DNA of 64,000 nucleotides from Protopterus annectens. Its lineage: Eukaryota > Chordata > Ceratodontiformes > Protopteridae. The DNA lies in contig NC_056729.1 in NCBI RefSeq assembly GCF_019279795.1, positions 1,867,944,439 through 1,868,008,438 on the forward strand, given 5' to 3'. This document shows, piece by piece, positions 47,241 to 58,114 of this stretch. The notes beneath the pieces are model-generated. The model made no database searches and was not told where the DNA came from. It saw only the letters and a list, made by a program, of their open reading frames with translations. Both the position numbers and the translations under genes were made by a program. The stretch's first letter is position 1. Each line of letters begins with the position of its first letter.

Positions 47241-47313
47241 TATGTGGAAAAGAACAACATATGTAGCACAATACCTGCACTATACCGTTTCCAGATACAC
47301 ATGCACAGAGTTG

Positions 47314-47317
47314 CACA

Positions 47318-47361
<44 letters not shown>
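47314..47361. repeat. (AC)n microsatellite
   Basis: More than 20 AC units. The poly-Val/Cys frame across it is an artefact. Confidence 0.95.
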
Positions 47362-47365
<4 letters not shown>

Positions 47366-47620
47366 AGGTGGCAGACACGCATTACACAGACCTCACAATA
47401 GGCAAATGCTGACATTCACAACACAGTCAAACCACTACATATCCTGGACATGCTGACATGCAGTGCAACCCTTTACACTTCTTGTTACAACTTCTGTACA
47501 CCTCTGTGATATGTGAGTATTGTTAGAAAGTAATTGGGCATTCTAGTAGCACACACACTGCAGACATGTGAACATAATTTCTGTTCACCTGTATAGCAGC
47601 ATGGCAACTCTTACAGGACA

Positions 47621-49551
47621 TACCTCCCAACTATGTAGAGTGTCGCTGAAAGTCTACATGTGTGGCACATATTTCTGCTCTGTCTTTCATAAATCCTGTA
47701 TTTGTTTGTCATCTTACTGTACTGATATGAGTTCTGCTGTCACTATGTAGTGACATATTTACAGTCTCACACCTCCAAATCTGAAGTACATATATGTCAC
47801 AACATAACCGTTTACACTTACAACTTCCAAAACTTACAGTGGATATTATGTGTACACAACCATGTTAACATGCCACCTATGTCCTATATATAACATGAGT
47901 CCACAGAAATTATGTGATAACATCACCCAACTTTACCGTGACATATTACCCATGCAATGCAATTGCAGAACACACACATTGGATAGGGGAACATGTTGGA
48001 GTTGCACTATGTACAGTAGGCTGGTTGCATGACTTTACACACCCTGAGGATAAGATGATGTTACAGCACATTCACTTTTCCTAACAGCAGTCAGTGTGCT
48101 TGGGAAGGTGTGTCTGAGCATGGCACATCTGCACTTTGCAATATTTGTACACTCGCCCTTGATGAAGGCTTCAGACTCTGTTGGATTGCAATGGCATCAC
48201 ATCTGCATATGCCTCTTCAGGGCACTACACAGATTTTGTAATGTATGTATGTGTACACGGTGGCTGGACCATTCCAAAACTTTGATTGTCCACTGCTGAA
48301 GACATTCTTTCATGGATTTTGATGTATGGTGTGGGTCAGTGTTGTGTGGAAATGTGTAAGTGTTCTCCATCCACACCTTTCTAGTGGAAACATGATGACT
48401 GAGTTGCAAAACCTACTGATATGTTGAACTGTTCCTAATCCCCTCCACCATGCCCACAGGCATGCATCAAGCTCATGAACAGCAACCACAAATCAGAACA
48501 CTGCCATCAACATGTTTCAGCATGGGTATGGCGTTCCCCTGCTGATGCACATTGTCATTCATATGCCAAACAAGACTGTTGGTATAGTGGACAAAACGTG
48601 CAACTTATGTGTCATTAGACCATAAAACATCTCCACACATGGTAATGGGGGACCTGTAGTATTTTCCCTGAGACATCAGTCAGACCTGCCTGTTGTTCAG
48701 TGTGTGAGATGCCTTCCATCTTCCAAGCCTACACCATAGGTCACACATGTGGAGACTATGTGTGCTTGTACTCACATGTAGTACACAACCGGTACTTGCC
48801 ACTGATTCTTGCAACTCCTATAGTGTTGCAGTAGGACTTCCATCATCCTCCATGACCACTGTGGATCCTGTCTTTCCCACACATTTGGAGGGCTGCCCAG
48901 TCGTATGCAATATCATTGTTGCCCCATATGTCTACCTCCATTTGATGAGTGTCTGCACTGTGTTGTATGGTATATTCACTGCTGTGGGAATGTGTGTGTA
49001 CCCTATTTTGCCCTGACCCCTTGCACAAAGGAGATCCCTTTGCTGCTTTGTAAGCTGTATGCAAAGTATGCCTGTTGGTGTCACAGGCAACGGACTACAT
49101 GTAGGATAATCCTGGTAAAACAGCAGAGCATTATTTGCTGTTAATGTCTGAGTGTCAGTAGTTTACAGCAGGTGCAAACCCAACAACATGTATGTCTGTA
49201 CTAATATCTACATTTGCTTCAACACAGTATTATTTTCAGACAGTGTACACATATGCATGTAGTGCCTTCTACATTTGTTATGTGTCATACGTGTTCCCGT
49301 AACAGAGTTGTTTTTCTTACAATTGAGTTGTACAGATTATAGGTCACATGATAGGTTGCAAGAGTGTGTAAATGTATGATTGTGCTGCCATGTTTGTACT
49401 TCGCAAATGGCCATCATTCTCATGGGTGTGTGCACACTATCTATATGCAGTGTATAACACTTATTACAAATTATGTCCGTAGATTTGGCCCTTCCTCCCC
49501 CCATTTTTTCAGTCTTTCTCCGGATTTCTTGCAATTACAAGTTGGGAGGTA
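47621..49551 (-). mobile_element. Tc1/mariner-type DNA transposon (old)
   Basis: TACCTCCCAAC at 47621 and GTTGGGAGGTA at 49541 are inverted ends with TA at each edge. A decayed minus-strand Tc1-type transposase lies between. The ends match those of the 314-bp element at 42097. Length about 1.9 kb. That the ends belong to this transposase is inference. Confidence 0.6.
48150..48920 (-). pseudogene. Tc1-like transposase remnant
   Basis: Minus strand. Across several frames the order of blocks is that of Tc1-type DDE transposases: a 'GNAIPMLKHVDGSVLICG' block (48490-48550), 'HHVSTRK' (about 48395), and 'TDPHHTSKSMKECLQQW' then 'IKVLEWSS' (48250-48345). The last corresponds to the usual 'DNDPKHTSK...W' segment with the second catalytic Asp, here changed within 'NTDPHHT'. 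The C-terminal 'LCSALKR' also fits. The enzyme would cut and paste at TA. Many stops; inactive. Confidence 0.75.
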
Positions 49552-49854
49552 TGGTACACATATATGACATCTCCTGCTAATGTGCCCGTGTGATGACCAC
49601 TATGATACAATGTAGATAACACCACCATAACTGAACATGCAGATATTTGCACAACAGCTGAGAGTAACTGTTATGTGCATGATCATGCATGACCTTAACA
49701 TGCCTGTGTTACTGGTGAGTCACAACAAGGCAATACCACACTCACTGGCTGAAGGCTACTGTCCATCATGCAGACCAGAGGTACCGTGTGGGAGAGAGAT
49801 ATTGTCAGCAGGTTCACATTTAGCAGTGGTACAAGATGAATGCTATGTGTCCGC

Positions 49855-50423
49855 ACGGTTTCACTTCATATACTTGAAATGTTGAAATATCGAATTTCAG
49901 CATTTCGAGCATATAAAGTCAAAACCACCACAACACCAACCCCTCACAAACATGAGCTCACAACACCAAGCACACACACTGCAACACAAAAAACACACAG
50001 CATAACACCGACGCAACAAAACACCTAAACACAACACAACACCACACAACACACACCTACACTACACAAATGCAGGGGGCAAGCCCCCCTCCACCGCCAC
50101 ATCCCCCTACTTATATATTCTAATTCCAAGACTGCACAATCAGTAAAATAAAAAAAAACAAATGCACACAGCGAAAACACACACTCATACCTCCACCTCC
50201 CTACCATAAACTACTCGTACACATCACATAAACACTCACGCACACTCACTCACCTTACAATGCAGACACAAAACTGCTGCACAATCACGGAATTGCATAA
50301 CCACAAATTCAACATAGTCCCATTCGTGATTATGCACTTTCGTGATTCTGAGGTTTCGACTTCATGGACACGAATTGCTGAAATTCGATATTTCAGCAAT
50401 TCGAGTTTATGAAGTGAAACCGT
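49855..50423. mobile_element. 569-bp inverted-repeat element, MITE-A
   Basis: Termini of about 70 bp beginning ACGGTTTCACTTCATA are inverted copies. Each terminus contains a further palindrome (TTGCTGAAATATCGAATTTCAGCAA-like, 25 bp at the right end). The interior has a GC-rich hairpin (GGGGGCAAGCCCCC, 50074-50088) and CACAAC-rich sequence. No coding capacity. The core is homologous to MITE-B at 63272. Confidence 0.8.
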
Positions 50424-50603
50424 CTGCACAGGTATAGTACAAGCTATGATACTACTCAATTAGCTGTCCCTCACCATAGATGTGCAATTCTGTGCATTAC
50501 CACACCCAAACCACAAATGCTTTTTTAACTGACATATGCATGTAGATACTCTATAGAAGACAGTATGAGTGATAAATTACTAAATTGATGTGCACTGTGG
50601 CCT

Positions 50604-50850
50604 TACCTGGACACTCCTCACCTGTTTCCTGGGTACCACCCACCTCCATGACTACGACATGTTCTGCTGACGGTTGTGTTGGGGCTACCACAAGGTTGGC
50701 AAGGAACTCCTCAGTAGCTGTAAGTGGGGGTTGTGTTGCTGGACCCCCATTCCTGACCTGATTGTATGTGCGGCCATAGTTGCCTATGTTGTTCACTCTG
50801 TGGACATTGTTATCCCACAAGGCAGTCTACTCCCACAGATGTTGTCGGCT
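50604..50850 (-). pseudogene. Candidate exon with Myb/SANT-like segment
   Basis: Minus strand. An acceptor-like CTTATTTTCACAG ends near 50853 and a donor-like CAG-GTAAGG lies at about 50604. Between them the translation reads 'NNVHRVNNIGNYGRTYNQVRN', which resembles the third helix of the Myb/SANT-like accessory protein of Harbinger transposons, then a Pro/Thr/Glu-rich stretch ('EEFLANLVVAPTQPSAEH'). There is an in-frame TAG upstream. No Harbinger transposase was found nearby. The identification is tentative. Confidence 0.4.
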
Positions 50851-51283
50851 CTGTGAAAATAAGATGCCATGGTGTTGGATGACAGCCTCTACTACTGCTG
50901 CAGTGTCTGCCTGTGTACATTCTGAGAGCCTGTGCATCCCACCTGGAAGACATAAACACAGAAACACATCACAGGACCTCAGACATTTGGACAGAGTTAT
51001 TCACAGAACCCAGCTCATCAATATTGAGTATCAGCAGACACCACTTCCAACCACATCATACCCCTGTTGTGTCTCAGTACAGTATGAACCTGTATTGCTG
51101 TCCTGCTCCTGATGTGTCATGTTCCTCCCAATGAGGGACAGTACATTGCATAAACCAACATTCATCATTCACGTTTCTGTAGAGGGGTGACAGTGTCCAT
51201 GTTCCTTGCATATAGGATGTCAATGGTGCCCCAGATGTGCTTCCATACAGTGTGTAATGGAGCTGGAAGTATATGGCTGAGTT

Positions 51284-51299
51284 TATGTAGGATGCAGCC
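51284..51299. repeat. PLE-5 target-site duplication, left copy
   Basis: TTTATGTAGGATGCAG, repeated exactly at 52936-52951. Confidence 0.9.
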
Positions 51300-51443
51300 A
51301 AAAAGAATATGGACCAAGTGCTAAATAGTACTAAAACATAAATCCAAAAGCACTTGAAGGAAATAAGGCTGCAGGCTACAGTTTGATGAATTTATTGAGG
51401 TAACACAAAAGAACATAAACGCAAACAGCACTCCACACTGCAT

Positions 51444-51468
51444 TTTCGTTTACAAGTAACTTCATCAG
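51444..51468 (-). ncRNA. Hammerhead ribozyme core of PLE-5
   Basis: On the minus strand: CTGATGA, imperfect stem II GTTAC-TT-GTAAAC, then GAAA. Core bases intact; one bulge in stem II. Confidence 0.7.
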
Positions 51469-52130
51469 ACAACCATTAGTACACCATACTGACCCCTTAA
51501 ATACAACTCACATAATTACCTTAAACATCAATTAAGCAAACATTTAATCACTGCCAGCTGCTCTCTTAAAAATATATATAAAATTGCTGCAAAGCTCTGT
51601 TAAACTAAAAGAAGTAACTTAAAAGGAACTTCTACATCCAAATGTTATACATTCTTATAAAGATAACTGATCAGTCACCAAAATTGTAAACCTAAACATA
51701 AATACATATAATTTAATAAAACACATATTTTCAACCATATAAACAAATAAACTTTTAAAACTGTATAAAATTCAGGAATACATATTAATGATGTTTTGGC
51801 GCCATCTAGTGAAAGAAAACATCATTTTTATAAAAAATTTTTTTGTTAAAAGGCCATTGAATGCAATGCAAATTCTGAGGTATTACACAAGGCATCCTAT
51901 CTATCTCAATACTAAGGTAATAATTAAATACATACATTGAAATAAAAATAGGTATATACAAATCAGTGTATAAAAAACCAGAGTAGGTACTTTAAAATAT
52001 TTCATAAGTGATTCAAAGTTTATCTGTCCTCATTTTAATAAATACATAAATATATATATGAAAAATAAATAAATATATATATATATAAAAACCAGGACAT
52101 GTACTTAAAAATTTTTTTTATATAAATGCT

Positions 52131-52935
52131 TCATAGCTTATCTGCCCTCATTTTAATAAATACATAAATAAATATTAAAATATATATTACAATAAATGAA
52201 TGGAAAACCAGAGTATATACTTTAAAATATTTCATAAGTATTTCAAAGCTTAGCTGCCTCATTTTCAGTACTGGAGTTATTGAAATCACATCATTCAGGC
52301 CTGGAAATTTATTAGCCTCCAAATATAGTTGCCATAATAACTCCTTGTACTCTATGGATGTCTCCCAATGGCCACCCCTGATATCTTTTTCAACTATTTC
52401 TAAAACAAAGAAATAATAGGTAGCTGAAGGGCAAACCAATTTGTGTCTATACAAAGCATTTTTGGAATTATTTGTTCTTATTTCATAATGATGTTCATAA
52501 ATCCTATTTTTTAGCTTCCTTTCGGATTTGCCAACATAAAATGCATCACATACTTTACATAGGGCAATATAAATAATCCCATATGTATCACAGTTAGAGA
52601 AATACTTACTCTCTATTAAAATGTCCCTACTATTTACATAAATTGCATCATTTACACAAATATGTGAACATTGCGAACATTTCCCACATTTGAAAGTCCC
52701 TACTTTAGTTCTTTTATTTTTATTCATTCCTTTGTTCCCTTCTAGAATGGTTTTTAAATTTCTACCTTTGCGGTAGGTGCACTTCAAAGGTTCCTCAAAA
52801 AGGTAGTTAAGTTCTGACAGTTCACTAAATTTCATCCATTCTTCTTCCAGTATCTTCCTAATCTGAACTGCTTGTCCACAATAATCTACCACAAAATTGT
52901 TTTCTCTTTCAAAATTCTTCTTCTTATTATTATTA
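52131..52935 (-). pseudogene. PLE-5 GIY-YIG endonuclease part
   Basis: An open minus-strand frame that begins in flanking DNA (from 53135) and enters PLE-5 at 52935. Inside: a helical linker ('FERENNFVVDYC', 'LFEEPLKCTYRKGRNL'), the cysteine cluster 'CGKCSQCSHIC', and the GIY-YIG core 'GIIYIALCKVCDAFYVGKSERKLKNRIYEH' with Tyr, Gly, Arg and Glu in place. The C-terminal part is hydrophobic past about 52230 and is probably a read-through into the 3' UTR. The RT is missing through 5' truncation. No stop occurs inside the nuclease domain, so damage since insertion is small. Confidence 0.8.
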
Positions 52936-52951
52936 TTTATGTAGGATGCAG
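52936..52951. repeat. PLE-5 target-site duplication, right copy
   Basis: Exact copy of 51284-51299. Confidence 0.9.
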
Positions 52952-53123
52952 ACAGGTATGTTCTCAGGTAACATGTGGACTTGCGTTTCTTGAACTTTAT
53001 TAGGTAGTATGCACCTACTCCGTGATGTACAGTGATGGTGAGCCACGGTTGTGATGTTTGCCCTAAACCTGTCAATGGCACTTTGGCTGTACCTATGGTG
53101 CATGTGTATGTGGACAGATAACA

Positions 53124-54450
53124 TTGATCACTCACACCATGAAGGTCTGGGGCAGAGTACTGGAAGCTATGTTAAGAAGGGAGGTGAGGAATACTAATCA
53201 GCGGTATGGTTTCATGCCAGGAAAGTGCAGTACAGATGCAATGTTTGCTCTGAGAGTATTGATGGAAAAGTACAGAGTAGGTCAGAGGAGTTACGCTTTG
53301 TCACTGTGGACTTAGACAACGCATATGACAGGATGCCTAGAGCGGAGTTGTGGTTTTGTATGAGGAAGTCAGGAATGATGACGGAATATGTAAGAGTGCT
53401 ACAGGAGCTGTACAAGGGTAGTGTGACAGCGGTGGGTTCTGCCATGGGAGTGACAGGTGTGTTTATGGTGTAGGTTGGATTACATCATGGTTCAGCTCTG
53501 AGCCCTTTCTGACTTGCAGTGCTGATGGACAGGCTGACAGCAACATCAGACAGGAGTCACTGTTTGCTGTGATGTTTGCAGATGACATTGTGATCTGTAC
53601 TGGGAGTATGGAACAGGATGAGGAGACACTGGAGAGGTGGGCGTGTCCTCTACAGAGGGGAGTGATGATGGTCAGCAGGAGTATGACAGGGTACGTGTGT
53701 GTGAGGGGAGGAAGGTTAGAGGAATGGTGAGTATGTAGGGAAGACACTGGAGAGGTGGGCGTGTCCTCTACAGAGGGGAGTGATGATGGTCAGCAGGAGT
53801 ATGACAGGGTATATGTGTGTGTGACTGGGAGGGAAGTTAGAGGAATGATGAGTATGTAGGGAGTACAGTTTTGGAAGGGGCATGAGTTGTAACACTTGGG
53901 AGCAACACTGCAGAGTAATGACAAGTGTGGGGGAGAGGTGAAGATGATAGTACAGGCAGGATGGGTAGGTTGGAGAAGAGTATCAGTAGTGATTTGTGAC
54001 AGATGAGTACCATTACAAGTGAGAGAGAAGGTGTACAACACAGTAGTGGGATCAGCTATGTCATATGGGTTGCAGACAGTGGCATTGACAAAAAGGCAGG
54101 ACTCACAGCTGGACATGGCACATTCAAACCTGGTAAGATTTGCAGTGCGTGTCACAAGAGTGGACAGGATTACAGATATGTATGTTACAGGATCTCGCCA
54201 GGTTCGACATTTTGGAGAGAAAGCCAGAGAGTACTGGGATAATGTTGTTTTGGACGTGTGGTGATGAGGGATGCTGACTATATTCAGAATAGGATGGTAA
54301 GGATGATGCTGCCAGGTAAGAGGTGAAGAGGAAGGCCTACGATAAGGTGCATGGATGTGGTGACAAAGGACATGCAGGTGGTTGTTGTGACAGAGCAAGA
54401 TGCAGAGGATAGTATGAAATGGGGACAGATGATCCACTGTGGAGACTCCT
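53124..54450 (+). pseudogene. RTE-clade LINE reverse transcriptase remnant
   Basis: Plus strand, in pieces: 'QRYGFMPGKCSTDAMFALRVLMEKYR' (53200-53280), 'FVTVDLDNAYDRMPRAELW' (53293-53350, first catalytic Asp), 'FADDIVICTG' (53577-53605, FADD box), and a C-terminal part 'SYGLQTVALTKRQDSQLDMA' to 'RITDMYVTGSRQVRHFGEKA' (54056-54235) with a final 'GRPTIRCMDVV' near 54333. This is the block order of RTE/BovB LINEs. Stops, shifts and a 122-bp duplication interrupt it. It may belong to the same family as 43880-44300. Confidence 0.8.
53619..53862. repeat. 122-bp tandem duplication within the RTE remnant
   Basis: Two adjacent copies starting GACACTGGAGAGGTGGGCGT (about 53624 and 53743), with a few differences near the end. 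Confidence 0.9.
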
Positions 54451-55085
54451 AACAGGAATAGTCAAAGGAAAGGGAAGGAGATGTTGTAATGTCAGTCTGC
54501 ACAGTTTGCCAATTAGTTGACAGACACAACACAACTGTAATAGTAAATGACTACAAATATGAGGCACACATATGGTCAGTGTGTATAACACTGCAGATCT
54601 GAATGGAACAAGCTCAGTATATCACATGCATTTCAACAAAAACATCTGCAACACTATTGCAGTATGTAAATATCCTGCATAGGTGACTCACATTTCTGAG
54701 ACACACAAGTATATCAAAGCTGTATTCACAATTAACATATGGATATCTACAACATCCCAGTATCTGACCTACCACTGTCACAGTCAGTATTGTTAACACA
54801 CACTCCAGTAGTTGGCATATGATAGCTATCCTTTCCTGGGGTGACTCAGGGCCCTGAGCTGTGATCTATGTCACTGCAGACAGACCCAATTGATACAGCC
54901 ATAGGTAATTTCAGCAAGATATCAGGACAGCAACTCTGGTTGAGACATATTTGTTGAACTTCTTATTTTCCCATTGTTACATACCCATTAATGCATTACA
55001 TTACAGGCATACATGTTTTGCATAACTTTTTTGCCCAAAGTTCTGTTTGCTTTTGTTGCAGTGTTCAGATATGTTGCTTTTTTTT
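54451..55085. other. Unassigned sequence
   Basis: TG/CA-rich, no gene recognised. Confidence 0.4.
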
Positions 55086-55089
55086 TTTT

Positions 55090-55130
<41 letters not shown>
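55080..55130. repeat. T run and (TC)n microsatellite
   Basis: T run followed by about 19 TC units. Confidence 0.95.
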
Positions 55131-55131
<1 letters not shown>

Positions 55132-55418
55132 ATGTAGCTAAGACATCTGTTTTGCATAGGCACCATCCTGCTTTTCGTAGGTAATGCTCAAGAGCAGCTG
55201 ATGGCATGGCAACACATTCCTATAACTGAGTACATCTTGTGGGCGTTGCCTCTTTTCCCTGCCTGTAAGGAAGGTGTGTCATGTAGGTGTGTGAACAACA
55301 GCATCAAAGAGGTTCCTTTGAAATACCTGTTACATCGTACACTGTGGAGACAGCCCAACAAACTGTGTGAGAATGTTACAATGTTAAATTGTCTATCTCG
55401 CCTTCATTCTTGCTGGAT

Positions 55419-55540
55419 GGGTTCGGAGCCGACCTCGGCTCCGACTCGGCCACTCTAAAAGCTCGAGAGTTGGTTCCACCAGCTCGAGGCTCCCCTTATA
55501 TCCCACAATGCTAGGCGTGAGTTACCTCAGATCTCGTTTG
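55419..55540. repeat. DIRS inverted terminal repeat, left
   Basis: About 122 bp, inverted copy of 61321-61442 with a few mismatches. Confidence 0.92.
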
Positions 55541-55874
55541 CCGCTACAGCGATCGAGGTGTTGGTTTTCTACCGGTTCTTGGTAAGTGACTTTTCTTGTA
55601 AAGTTAGTGTATTAAAACCCCTTTAAATTTAATATTATACTTATTTCCCTTAGTTTAGAGGAATTCTTATCCCCTTTCTTGAAAATTCCTGTTTTTTTCC
55701 CACAAGAACTTTAAGTTCTTCCCTTGGGCCTACAGGCCTTTTTCTTTCCCTAGTGGAGTGTGTGTGTTATATTTTCTTAATTTAAAAAACCTAGCTAGTT
55801 GTTTTATTTTAAGTTAAACTAGACAGGGTGTAATCAGTGTGTTTGTGACTGTGTGTGTGATTACACCTTTTGAG

Positions 55875-57668
55875 ATGTCTAAAGAAGCAAAGGTCTCCGG
55901 ATTCAAGAAGTGTGATGCGTGCTGTCAGAAAATGTCTCTGACAGATGCTCACACTTCTTGTGTCTACTGTCTGGGACCTTTGCACCTGCAGGACTCCTGT
56001 GCTGTTTGCCATGGCTTCAGCCCCAGGGTCCTGCAGGAAAGAAAAAATAAGTTAATTTTAAGGGGCTTACTCAAGCCAGAGGATTCCCTTTCTGTGTCTA
56101 CAGGAAGCCCTCTAAGGCATCTAGGTCTTCGCCCGGCAACTGAGCCGAGACCTAAGGTTTCTAAACCTCTGCCTACATCGGCGCTGGAGCCGATGAGTCT
56201 CAGTCCACAGTTTCTGTGGTTCCTCGGCTCGCTGGAGCCGAGGTATTAGAAATTCCGTGTCGGCTCCGACCAGACCTTCGGAGCCGACAACTAGGAAGAG
56301 GTCCAGGTCACCATCCCTTGGCTCCGTTCATTCGGCTCCAGGATCTCCCCTGCTGTCTGAACGGAGCCAAAGATCTCACCTCTAGGTCATCGAGGCTGTC
56401 GGATCATGACCTTCAGAGGGTAGTGAGTCGACTTCTTAAGTCCGAGGCACTGGCCCAGATGCTTCAGAGCCCGACTCATCAGTCGATGCCTGCCCCTGTC
56501 CATCAATATATTCCTCCTTCGACTCTCTTGAGCTCGGAGCCGGGTCGCCGGAACCGAGACTGTGTTAGCGCCGGAGCCGATACAATTGTCTTCGGCCCGC
56601 CGGCTCTGATTTCTTCCTTGAAGAATCTCGGCGCCGACTTCCGCGGCTCGAGGGGTGAGTGGCATCGGACCCTTGTCCGACCCCTCCCTCTCGGTGCTTC
56701 GGCGCTGGTGAGTTCGGCTCGACATCGGCCTCGAGCCATCACTGTCGGTGCCGAGGGAGGTTCTTAGCTTCTCGGAGCGGGGACCTCTGGCTTTGCCTGA
56801 CAGGGGTGCATTCGAGGTCATGCGGAGTGTGTTAGAGCCTGGCTCTACTCCACAGTCGGCTCCATCCGCCTCCCTCACGTGTGCCTCAGGTCAAGTCGAC
56901 TCACTCCCTCATCCCGGACCGCAGAGAGCCAGCTCCTCAGGAACCCCTGTGGGATTTCATCCTCTTCCGAGGCCTCTCCTGATTTGGCAGAAGAGTCCCC
57001 TCGGAAGAGGAAGTGTAAGAGGAAACACATTGACTCACCTGAGTCCATCACATCTGACACAGATTTAGATGATTCTGAGGGTTCCCCGTTCCCTTCTGAA
57101 GATGTCTCATTTGCAGACATTCTAGAGATCCTGAAGCAGAGGGGAAATTGGCCAGCCCTCAACCCTTCGGAGGATGAATCTGTGTATCTTGAGGCTGGCT
57201 CTCGCCTTCCACCTCCTGGGTGCCCCTTGACCCCTCATGCAGGTGGTTGCTAAGAAGGCATGGACGGCTCCTGATTCAGTGGACCCCACTCCCAGGAGAC
57301 CCTCCAAATTCATAACGGCACCAGCAGACAAACAGTTCTTGACAAAAGGAGTCTCTGTGGATGCTATGGTGGTAGCTGCTGCCACTAAGAAGGAGCTAGC
57401 TGATCCTTCAGTACCTGTCCATCCACCTAACAAGGAATCTAGGTCCATGGACAGGTACGGGAAGCAGATGTTCTCGTCAGTGACATTTACCATGCGTTCG
57501 CTGAACTACCTATGCCATTTTACTCGTCTTCAAAGGAACTTGATCAAAGAAGCGAGTGAAATGTTAAAGGATCCTACAGCTGCGGGTTTTCAAGATAAGA
57601 TGAACACGCAGCTGGCTACCCTTAACTCCATAACCAACTCCTCCATGCGCCTTTCTTACGCTGGCTGA
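55875..57668 (+). pseudogene. DIRS Gag-like protein (broken)
   Basis: The start is the ATG at 55875 ('MSKEAK'). The first 60 residues carry a Cys/His cluster, 'CDACCQKM', 'CVYCLGPLH' and 'CAVCHG', which looks zinc-binding and is a usual opening of vertebrate DIRS Gag. A Ser/Pro/Glu-rich middle (56250-56880), written largely from GAGCCGA/TCGGCTCC repeats, is in shifted frames. It ends with an acidic stretch 'SDTDLDDSEGSPF' (57052-57090) and a helical part (57237-57668). At least two frameshifts. Confidence 0.7.
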
Positions 57669-58114
57669 TGGAGCGAGTAGGCCGCAGGGACAGGTGTGGC
57701 CTTATGTAGGCATGCCTGGATGCGGCTATGCAATTTATGGACCCTTCAAGACGTCTTTCACTAACTCCCCGCTTGATGGATCATCTCTTTGGTCCTCAAG
57801 TGAAAGAAACCTTGACTAGGTGCGAAACTGATGGCAAGACCCTTTCTGCCGCCGGAGTCCGCTTTTTCTACTCCTTCTAGGCCTTACCCCAAAGGCCAGA
57901 AAGGTGGAAAGATGTGGTTCCGTAAACAATCTCAAGGGACTTCGCCTGACGACAGAGTCATTTCGCCAGAGGCAGAGGCGGAATAACAATGGTAGACGCC
58001 GCCCTAGGGGCAGGGGGTCCAGAACCAGGGCAATCGGGAAGCCTTCTCTGACAAGCCCTTTCAGCATCCCTGAGGTGTTGCCCGACTGCCCACCTTCGAG
58101 GCAGTCGGGGAAGA

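Larger units (their letters stand above)
51300..52935 (-). mobile_element. 5'-truncated Penelope-like element PLE-5
   Basis: Minus strand. The 3' end at 51300 has a hammerhead about 145 nt in; the body holds the linker and GIY-YIG nuclease; the 5' end is truncated at 52935 next to an ATT run. A perfect 16-bp duplication flanks it. A CTCF-like GGCGCCATCTAGTG site is at about 51799. Confidence 0.88.

Noticed and set aside
47200-47415. 71-codon frame with Cys-Val repeats
   Set aside because: It is the translation of an AC microsatellite.
52131-52230. Hydrophobic C-terminus of the PLE-5 frame as a membrane anchor
   Set aside because: It lies beyond the usual end of the nuclease and is AT-rich 3' UTR read in frame.
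56387-56878. Minus-strand frames of up to 163 codons in the DIRS Gag region
   Set aside because: Shadow of GC-rich, repeat-rich plus-strand coding. No start context or domain.
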